NCBI GenBank assembly: GCA_013152615.1
Contig: JAADGA010000061.1
Span: forward strand, 1 to 12,368
Direction of reading: 5' to 3'
Source: Alphaproteobacteria bacterium
GTDB lineage: Bacteria; Pseudomonadota; Alphaproteobacteria; Sphingomonadales; Emcibacteraceae
DNA length: 12,368 bases
Part shown: piece after piece, positions 8,036 to 12,368 of the stretch
How the letters are laid out: each line of letters opens with the position of its first letter
Position numbering within the stretch: the stretch's first letter is position 1
The notes under the pieces: generated by a model
The model's input: the letters and a program-made list of their open reading frames with translations, nothing else
Databases searched by the model: none
Told to the model about the DNA's origin: nothing
Position numbers and translations under genes: made by a program

Positions 8036-8397
8036 TCATCTTTGCCCAGGGTCTCCCGGGACTTCAGGGATCGTTTCAGTTTCTTCTTCAGATTAATTTC
8101 AAGTGCGACCTCGAAACTGTTGCCACCGGCTGTTGAAAACTGGGTGACAATGCCGTGCAGGGAGGGCAGGCTGGCAATATGATCTTCGATAACGTCGCGG
8201 GCGAGCGACAGGGTAAAGACATTGTCGCCGGCCTGAAAACCAGCCTCCGAGCCAGCGGGCAGGCAGATGATCCGGGAGGTTATTTCGCCGTCCGGCAACG
8301 GTGTTGCCTGTTCGAACTTGCCGCGTTCCAGCAGGGTTTTTGCCTGTTCAAGGTCAAGACGAAAGCTTATTCTTTCGGGGTCAATGCGCAGTTTCAT
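8032..8397 (-). CDS. Small uncharacterised protein, possibly DUF7009-like
   Basis: A 121-residue soluble protein with no signal peptide, membrane span or cysteine cluster (a single Cys in IICLPAG). It starts MKLRIDPERISFRLDLEQAKTL, has a central hydrophobic strand pattern (DNVFTLSLARDVIEDHI), then FEVALEINLKKKLKRSL and a charged tail. The opening M-K-[LI]-R-I...[IR]-R-[FL]-R-L...E...L...G resembles the DUF7009 family, but this is from memory and the match is loose. It starts 6 bases after the moaA stop, so it is almost certainly cotranscribed with moaA. Its last residues (KSRETLGKDE) are encoded by the first unit of the downstream repeat array, so that tail may be a recent addition. No function can be given; a role linked to molybdopterin synthesis is only suggested by position. 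Confidence 0.8.
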   Translation of the reverse strand: MKLRIDPERISFRLDLEQAKTLLERGKFEQATPLPDGEITSRIICLPAGSEAGFQAGDNVFTLSLARDVIEDHIASLPSLHGIVTQFSTAGGNSFEVALEINLKKKLKRSLKSRETLGKDE

Positions 8398-8403
8398 AAT
8401 TAT

Positions 8404-9465
8404 TTATCCGCCGGTTGCTGAGAGATTCGGGATCAGGCCGGTTTTGCCCTGAGCCAGAAAATGAGAGGATTTTTTATGCTCCAGTTGTGTGATGATGCGG
8501 CTTTTCAGCTCTGGCATCTGGTCATCAGACTGCAAAAGGTCGCGCAGCGGAATACCAATATCACCAAACAGGCACAGGCGCAGGTCCCCGGTTGCCGTCA
8601 CCCGCAGCCGGTTGCACGCCAGACAGAAATCTTTCGAATAGGGCGCAATCAGGCCGATGGCCCCCTGATAATCGGGATGGGTGAAATCCACCGCCGGGCC
8701 AGCCCCGTTCCGGCGGATATTTTCCGTCCAGCCCTGTTTGACCAGCGCCGTGCGCATGACCTGTGCCGATTGATGGCGCTCCCTGAAATAGGCCAGGTTA
8801 TCGCCGGTCTGCATCAATTCAATGAAACGGACGGTGATCGGCCGCTCGCGGATATAATCCATATAATCCGGCAGCGAGCTATCATTGATATCCTTTAGCA
8901 GCACCACATTGACTTTTATTGATCCGTAGCCAAGCTCAAGGGATTTTTCGATGCCAGCCAGAATTTCGGTTAACCGGTCATGGCCGGTAATCTTTTTAAA
9001 CCGGGCGGGATCAAGGCTGTCGACGCTGATATTAAGGTTGGTTACCCCGGCGTCCTGCCATTTTTGTGCATTGGCAAGCAGCCGGTAGCCGTTGGTGGTA
9101 AAGGCGGTGGTCGTGATTCCGGGAATATGGGCGACCATGTCGATAATTTCGGTAAAATCCTTACGCACACTTGGCTCACCCCCGGTCAGGCGGATTTTCC
9201 AGACGCCAAGTTCGGCAAATACCGTAACCAGCCGCCGGATTTCCTCCCGGGTCAGCACCGCGGGCCGATGGCTGCGGTGATAGCCGTTCGGCAGGCAATA
9301 TTCACAACGAAAATTGCAGACATCGGTGACTGACAAGCGCAGGTAGGGAAATTCCCGGTGATATTTATCCGTCAGCCTTACTGGCTTGTTTACTGGCTTG
9401 TCCACCGGTTTGTCCACCGGCTTTCCCGACTTTTGACCCGGCAGGCGGGCGGGGTTCAAATTCAC
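8404..9465 (-). CDS. moaA: GTP 3',8-cyclase MoaA (molybdenum cofactor biosynthesis)
   Basis: The radical-SAM enzyme that, with MoaC, turns GTP into cyclic pyranopterin monophosphate, the first step of molybdopterin synthesis. Numbered from GTG 9465 (353 residues): the SAM cluster CNFRCEYC has C50, C54 and C57; TGGEPSVRKDF lies at 94-104; the second cluster uses C281, C284 and C298 (CLACNRLRVTATGDLRLC); and the chain ends in the Gly-Gly needed for activity. The start is decided by AAGGAG seven bases before the GTG; an upstream TTG at 9483 would read through that site. The N-terminus is about 25 residues longer than in usual MoaA and contains a KPV[DN] repeat. A structured leader precedes the gene. 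It heads a run with the small unknown gene and msrB. Confidence 0.96.
   Translation of the reverse strand: MNLNPARLPGQKSGKPVDKPVDKPVNKPVRLTDKYHREFPYLRLSVTDVCNFRCEYCLPNGYHRSHRPAVLTREEIRRLVTVFAELGVWKIRLTGGEPSVRKDFTEIIDMVAHIPGITTTAFTTNGYRLLANAQKWQDAGVTNLNISVDSLDPARFKKITGHDRLTEILAGIEKSLELGYGSIKVNVVLLKDINDSSLPDYMDYIRERPITVRFIELMQTGDNLAYFRERHQSAQVMRTALVKQGWTENIRRNGAGPAVDFTHPDYQGAIGLIAPYSKDFCLACNRLRVTATGDLRLCLFGDIGIPLRDLLQSDDQMPELKSRIITQLEHKKSSHFLAQGKTGLIPNLSATGG
9380..9427 (-). repeat. Four tandem 12-bp repeats encoding KPV-D/N in MoaA
   Basis: Units at 9427-9416, 9415-9404, 9403-9392 and 9391-9380 encode GKPV, DKPV, DKPV and NKPV near the N-terminus of MoaA. The 12-bp period keeps frame, so copy number can change without loss of the protein. 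It lies before the first cluster motif, in a region with no known role. Confidence 0.85.
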
Positions 9466-9483
9466 TTTAATGCTCCTTTCCAA

Positions 9484-9591
9484 GCACGGGAGGCCATGGC
9501 GTTTTCACCATAACCCGGCAGGTCCGTTTCCAGCCTGCGGCCAACTACCCATGCCCGCAAGGGGTTTAGGGTCGAAGGCTTCGGAGGTGAC
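9484..9591 (-). ncRNA. Structured moaA leader, candidate molybdenum-cofactor (MOCO) riboswitch
   Basis: The leader just before moaA folds well on the minus strand. One hairpin (9538-9518) pairs GCAGG-CUG with CGG-A-CCUGC around a GAAA tetraloop. A second (9511-9496) pairs AUGGUG with CGCCAU around AAAA, close to the ribosome-binding site. Further upstream are ACCC...GGGU pairings (9566-9547) and a CGAAG/CUUCG element (9583-9573). A CCUCCC stretch (9494-9489) could mask the moaA GGAG. The MOCO RNA motif (RF01055) is known before moaA operons, is of similar size and contains a GNRA-capped stem. I have not aligned it to the consensus, so the identity is inferred from position and these features. 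Confidence 0.55.
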
Positions 9592-9612
9592 ATTGATCAC
9601 GTGAACAATGTC
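9589..9612. promoter_or_regulatory. 24-bp near-perfect palindrome upstream of moaA
   Basis: Outer arms GACATTG and CAATGTC flank the self-complementary core TCACGTGA; 11 of 12 symmetric pairs match. It sits about 6-29 bases after the transcription start predicted from the TATAAT at 9630-9625. It is either a dimer-binding site or, in RNA, a 5' hairpin. The TTG and CAA half-sites are 10 bases apart, two more than in an FNR box. Confidence 0.55.
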
Positions 9613-9624
9613 CTGTTAGCTGTA

Positions 9625-9669
9625 ATTATACATAACGGGGAAAAAAATTCCATACTTAATATAAGTCAA
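9625..9669 (-). promoter_or_regulatory. Candidate moaA promoter with FNR-like site
   Basis: On the minus strand a perfect TATAAT (9630-9625) has no good -35 hexamer, as expected of an activator-dependent promoter. TTGACTTATATTAA (9669-9656) matches the FNR half-sites TTGAT-N4-ATCAA at 8 of 10 positions and is centred about 42-45 bases before the likely start. The pairing is plausible for a class II CRP/FNR promoter. No terminator separates it from the upstream regulator gene. Confidence 0.4.
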
Positions 9670-9680
9670 GAAAGCCAAAA

Positions 9681-11258
9681 TTATTTATGCTTGGGCGGGG
9701 CATCGAAATTGGGGCATTGCGCGGTGCCGCATTTGGGGCAGGCCATGGCGAAATCATGATCACAAAAATTGCAAAGGGCGTTGATATCGGGCAGCACAAC
9801 AGAATTCTTGTTTATTTTAAACCCCCGGTCCTTGAAACGTTTCAGGGTACGGGAAAAGGTTTCGGGTTTCATATCAAGATATGACGCAATCAGCGATTTA
9901 TCGTAAGGCAGTTCAATAATATCCGATATCTTGCCCTGATCCCGCAACAGCTTCAGCAGGAACCAGCCCACCCGTTCGGTGGCGGATTTCAGCCGGATAT
10001 TCTCAAACTCCTGAATAAGGCTATGGGAATGTTGGGAGATACCGTCCAGAACCCTGAGCGCCAGTTCATTATTTTCCTTTATCCTTTCGCGGATGATCGG
10101 TGCCGGCAGCGTCAGCACCACAGAGTCTTTCACCACCTGGGCGCTGATCGGATAGAGGGCATTGAGGAAAACCGCAGAGCCGGCAACCATATCGCCGCTG
10201 GTGACCATCTGCAATATGGTTTCGTCGCCGTTGGTTGTCCCCTTGAATAATTTTATCCAGCCGCTGAGAACGATATGAAGCCGGCTGGAAACCTCCCCTT
10301 CCAGAAACAGCAGCTTGCCTTTTTTATAATCGCGCACCTGGGCATGTTGTAACAGTCTGGAGGTGATATCTTCCGGTAAATCCATAAAGAAAGGCAGATT
10401 CTGGATAAAGCTCCGCTGTTCGGCATTGATGCCCTCAACCGGACGGCTGACCCGGACCTGGGATACTTGCGGCAGGTCATCGGTATTATTAACGGTGTCA
10501 CTCGGCAGGTCCTGTACCAGCTCGTCTTCAACCTTTTTCATCAGGTTCATTTTTTCCGAAGTCAGCCGGAACCAGTCACCGGGGGAGATTTCCGGGATGC
10601 TGTGGCTGTTTTTCAGCTTCAGGCTCTGGTGGAGGTCTGACAGGCGGCGGATGGCGTTGCCGTGTAAAATATCATTATAAATCTTTTTTTGTCGGGCATT
10701 GGCCATGGCAAGGAAGGTGCGTTGAAAACTGTCCTGTTCAGAAATCAGAAAACGGAAGCGGTCGAGAAATTCCTGATCATTGAAGGATTTGGTCACCAGA
10801 CCGCGGGCGCCCAAAGCCCTCTCCCGGCCAAATTTTTCCTTATATTGCAGAAAATAGGCATAGGCACTGACCTTTGCCGGGTCGTTATCCTTGTCCGACA
10901 GCGCGGCGAGGACCATGATGTCCATCAGCGGGCTGATGACCTGATGGCAGTAGCCGCCAATAATCTCGGTAGGATTAAATTCAAGATTGAAAATTTTTTT
11001 TCGCCGGGATTTAACCGTTTCCGAATTATCCAGTACGGCCCTGATCCGGTCAAGAAACTCATCATCAAAGGCCTGACTCTTGCGCCATCTTGTCAGCTCC
11101 TGACGGATTTTCTCGAAGGCGGCAAGCGATCTTTCGAAGCTTGCCAGTAATTCATCCTTGAAAATCTTGCCTTTGCTGCTGACATAGACGACGGCGCACC
11201 CTCGTTCGGCCTGCATTTCATGTACGGCATTGCCGAGAAGAATAAGCGTTTCATTCAT
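9681..11258 (-). CDS. NIT-domain CRP/FNR family regulator with cysteine-rich C-terminal tail
   Basis: A 525-residue predicted one-component regulator. Residues about 8-235 match the all-helical NIT (nitrate- and nitrite-sensing) domain: MQAERGCAVVYVSSKG near the start, then the second half with LQYKEKFGRERALGARG, a following FLDRFRFLISEQ helix and FLAMANARQ. Residues 283-400 form a CRP-type cyclic-nucleotide-binding fold (FLEGEVSSRLHIVLSGWIKL; GDMVAGSAVFLN). Residues 425-490 are the CRP winged helix-turn-helix (KSLIASYLDMKPETFSRTLK). The tail has C496, C499, C507, C510 and C515 in CNFC...CPKCGTAQC, spaced like a zinc ribbon or iron-sulfur site. No membrane span is present, unlike many NIT proteins. 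It lies between narK (divergent) and moaA (downstream), so it probably controls nitrate and molybdenum genes (inference). No clear Shine-Dalgarno site precedes the ATG. Confidence 0.88.
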   Translation of the reverse strand: MNETLILLGNAVHEMQAERGCAVVYVSSKGKIFKDELLASFERSLAAFEKIRQELTRWRKSQAFDDEFLDRIRAVLDNSETVKSRRKKIFNLEFNPTEIIGGYCHQVISPLMDIMVLAALSDKDNDPAKVSAYAYFLQYKEKFGRERALGARGLVTKSFNDQEFLDRFRFLISEQDSFQRTFLAMANARQKKIYNDILHGNAIRRLSDLHQSLKLKNSHSIPEISPGDWFRLTSEKMNLMKKVEDELVQDLPSDTVNNTDDLPQVSQVRVSRPVEGINAEQRSFIQNLPFFMDLPEDITSRLLQHAQVRDYKKGKLLFLEGEVSSRLHIVLSGWIKLFKGTTNGDETILQMVTSGDMVAGSAVFLNALYPISAQVVKDSVVLTLPAPIIRERIKENNELALRVLDGISQHSHSLIQEFENIRLKSATERVGWFLLKLLRDQGKISDIIELPYDKSLIASYLDMKPETFSRTLKRFKDRGFKINKNSVVLPDINALCNFCDHDFAMACPKCGTAQCPNFDAPPKHK

Positions 11259-11352
11259 AGATTTATAGTTAATCTTTAATTTATACCCGGAGCGATATTA
11301 CGGCAGTTTTGTCAAGTTAACAAGCTTTGTTGTGGAAAAAGAGACGTATGCT

Positions 11353-11447
11353 GTCGTAATATATGGAGTTGGTCCTGTCGTAATATATACTGTTGGTCAT
11401 GTCGTAATAATAGTGTTGGTCCTGTTGTAATAATAGTACTGGCGGTT
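11353..11447. repeat. Four tandem ~24-bp direct repeats in the regulator-narK intergenic region
   Basis: Units start at 11353, 11377, 11401 and 11424. Each opens with GT[CT]GTAATA[AT]TA and, in the first three, ends with GTTGGTC. A fifth, decayed unit may start at 11448. A related 12-base stretch lies inverted at 11293-11304 (GCCGTAATATCG on the minus strand), near the regulator start. The spacing, slightly over two helical turns, would put bound proteins on nearly the same face. This is the main content of the 316-bp gap between the two divergent genes, along with the FNR-like promoter. Confidence 0.8.
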
Positions 11448-11480
11448 GCGGAATAATTTTTTTATATTATCCTGACTTAT

Positions 11481-11522
11481 TTGATCGAGGTCAAATTTAA
11501 CCGCCTGCTCTTTCTCTAGGCT
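11481..11522 (+). promoter_or_regulatory. FNR-type activator box and class II promoter of narK
   Basis: TTGATCGAGGTCAA (11481-11494) matches the FNR/DNR consensus TTGAT-N4-ATCAA at 9 of 10 positions. TAGGCT at 11517-11522 can serve as the -10 element, giving a start near 11529. The box is then centred at about -41.5, the standard position for class II activation by CRP/FNR proteins. There is no separate -35 hexamer. The leader to the narK ATG would be about 46 bases. Confidence 0.7.
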
Positions 11523-11574
11523 CTTATCATCCAGTTTAATCTGGACATGATTAATTAATACAGGTGACTTTGCT

Positions 11575-12368
11575 ATGAATGCTGTAAATGTATCCGGGAG
11601 GGAGCAAAAACAGGCGCTGACTGCAAGTACGCTCGCCTTTACGGTTTGTTTCGCTGTCTGGACAATTTTCTCAATTATCGGTTTGAAAATCAAGATGCAA
11701 CTGGGGCTGTCGGATACCGAATTTGGTATTCTGGTGGCAACGCCTATCCTGACTGGCTCGCTGAGCCGGATTTTTCTCGGGGTATGGGCGGATCAATATG
11801 GTGGTCGTATTGTTTATACTTTCCAGATGATTATTACCGCATTTGCCACTTTCCTGCTGACCAAGGTCTCGACATATCCGATGTTTTTACTGGCGGCGCT
11901 CGGGGTTGGTCTCGCTGGCGGCAGTTTCGCGGTTGGTATTGCCTATGTCTCCACATGGTATTCCAAGGAACGTCAGGGCACCGCCCTTGGTATCTTTGGC
12001 ATGGGCAATGTCGGCGCGGCGATTACCAATTTTGCGGCACCAATTCTGTTGGTTGCCATGGCGGGACGATGGCAGGGGGTGGCCGAGGTTTATGCCATCA
12101 TTCTGCTGGTGACGGCTATTTTATATTTCCTCTTTACCAAGGATGATCCGGCGGTTCGGGAACGGCGGGAAAAGGGCATTAAACACGCCTCGTTCATGGA
12201 ACAGATGGAGCCACTGAAAAACCTTCAGGTATGGCGGTTCTCGCTGTATTATTTCTTTGTTTTTGGCGGCTTTGTCGCGCTGGCCCTGTGGCTGCCGCGC
12301 TATTATGTCGGGGCCTATGGCCTTGATTTGGGGACCGCCGGGATGCTGGCGGCGGCCTATGCGTTGCC
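11575..12368 (+). CDS. narK: Nitrate/nitrite transporter NarK, MFS family (3' end outside window)
   Basis: The first 264 residues of a major-facilitator carrier that moves nitrate into the cell by proton symport or exchanges it for nitrite. Hydrophobic helices run at about 19-40, 51-71, 80-98, 102-125, 137-160 and 168-187, followed by a charged loop (189-212) and a seventh helix. Family marks are R65 in helix 2 (LTGSLSRIFLG), equivalent to the nitrate-binding arginine of E. coli NarK, the MFS loop WADQYGGR (71-78), and the nitrate signature GIFGMGNVGAAITNFAAP (139-156). The ATG has AGGTGA seven bases upstream. It is transcribed from an FNR-type promoter and is divergent from the NIT-CRP regulator. 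Codons are intact to the window edge. Confidence 0.95.
   Translation, partial: MNAVNVSGREQKQALTASTLAFTVCFAVWTIFSIIGLKIKMQLGLSDTEFGILVATPILTGSLSRIFLGVWADQYGGRIVYTFQMIITAFATFLLTKVSTYPMFLLAALGVGLAGGSFAVGIAYVSTWYSKERQGTALGIFGMGNVGAAITNFAAPILLVAMAGRWQGVAEVYAIILLVTAILYFLFTKDDPAVRERREKGIKHASFMEQMEPLKNLQVWRFSLYYFFVFGGFVALALWLPRYYVGAYGLDLGTAGMLAAAYAL

Larger units (their letters stand above)
7926..8062 (-). repeat. Degenerate tandem repeat array carrying copies of the msrB ribosome-binding site
   Basis: Five units of 20-32 bp fill the space between the small unknown gene and msrB: 8062-8031, 8030-8004, 8003-7972, 7971-7946 and 7945-7926. On the minus strand each begins with a CCCGGGAGACC-like block, and 27-bp and 32-bp types alternate. 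Three units contain CAAGGATAGATAA, the same sequence that provides the msrB Shine-Dalgarno site in the last unit. The first unit also encodes the last 11 residues and stop codon of the upstream gene. Array length could vary by slippage or recombination. Confidence 0.8.

Noticed and set aside
7926..8062. CRISPR or REP element
   Set aside because: Units are contiguous and degenerate, share coding and ribosome-binding sequence with their neighbours, and have no unique spacers.
9466..9483. TTG start for MoaA at 9483
   Set aside because: Its codons contain the AAGGAG that is correctly spaced for the GTG at 9465.
9589..9612. FNR box before moaA
   Set aside because: TTG and CAA half-sites are 10 bases apart, not the 8 required; the weaker but correctly spaced candidate is 9656-9669.
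11353..11447. CRISPR array
   Set aside because: Units abut with no unique spacers between them, and no cas gene is present.

Overview
The window holds eleven protein-coding genes, two of them cut by the window edges, and several structured intergenic regions. Gene content (periplasmic-binding-protein ABC transport, a molybdopterin enzyme pathway, a NarK-type nitrate carrier, hybrid phosphorelay signalling), roughly 50-55% GC and frequent Shine-Dalgarno sites point to a Gram-negative proteobacterium that respires nitrate. Alphaproteobacteria is my best guess, but nothing here fixes the lineage.

Left part (1-4486). The tail of a family 2 glycosyltransferase overlaps, tail to tail, a D-arginine-dehydrogenase-like FAD oxidoreductase. 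Divergent from the oxidoreductase is a MarR-family regulator. Convergent with that is modABC, the molybdate importer, on the minus strand in the order modA-modB-modC.

Middle (4617-7543). On the plus strand, a well-formed sigma-70-like promoter with a 16-bp palindrome at its start site precedes a PLP-dependent class V aminotransferase-fold gene. Its 5' end carries a one-base frameshift. Next comes an unusual phosphorelay protein: a histidine-kinase dimerisation-like region that has lost its histidine and has no ATPase domain, then a degenerate receiver, an intact receiver and an intact Hpt domain.

Right part (7534-12368). A minus-strand run reads: a nitrate-sensing (NIT) domain fused to a CRP/FNR regulator with a cysteine-rich tail; a structured leader that may be a molybdenum-cofactor riboswitch; moaA; a small unknown protein; a repeat array carrying ribosome-binding-site copies; and msrB. 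Divergent from the regulator is narK, which runs off the window. The narK promoter region has four tandem ~24-bp repeats and a near-consensus FNR box placed where a class II activator site should be.

How the parts fit (inference): ModABC brings in molybdate, MoaA starts molybdopterin synthesis, NarK moves nitrate, and the NIT-CRP protein is placed to report nitrate directly to the promoters around it. The locus therefore looks like a compact nitrate/molybdenum respiration module in which one protein may combine the roles of nitrate sensor and transcription factor. The most unusual elements are that regulator, the repeat arrays before narK and msrB, and the kinase-less phosphorelay protein.
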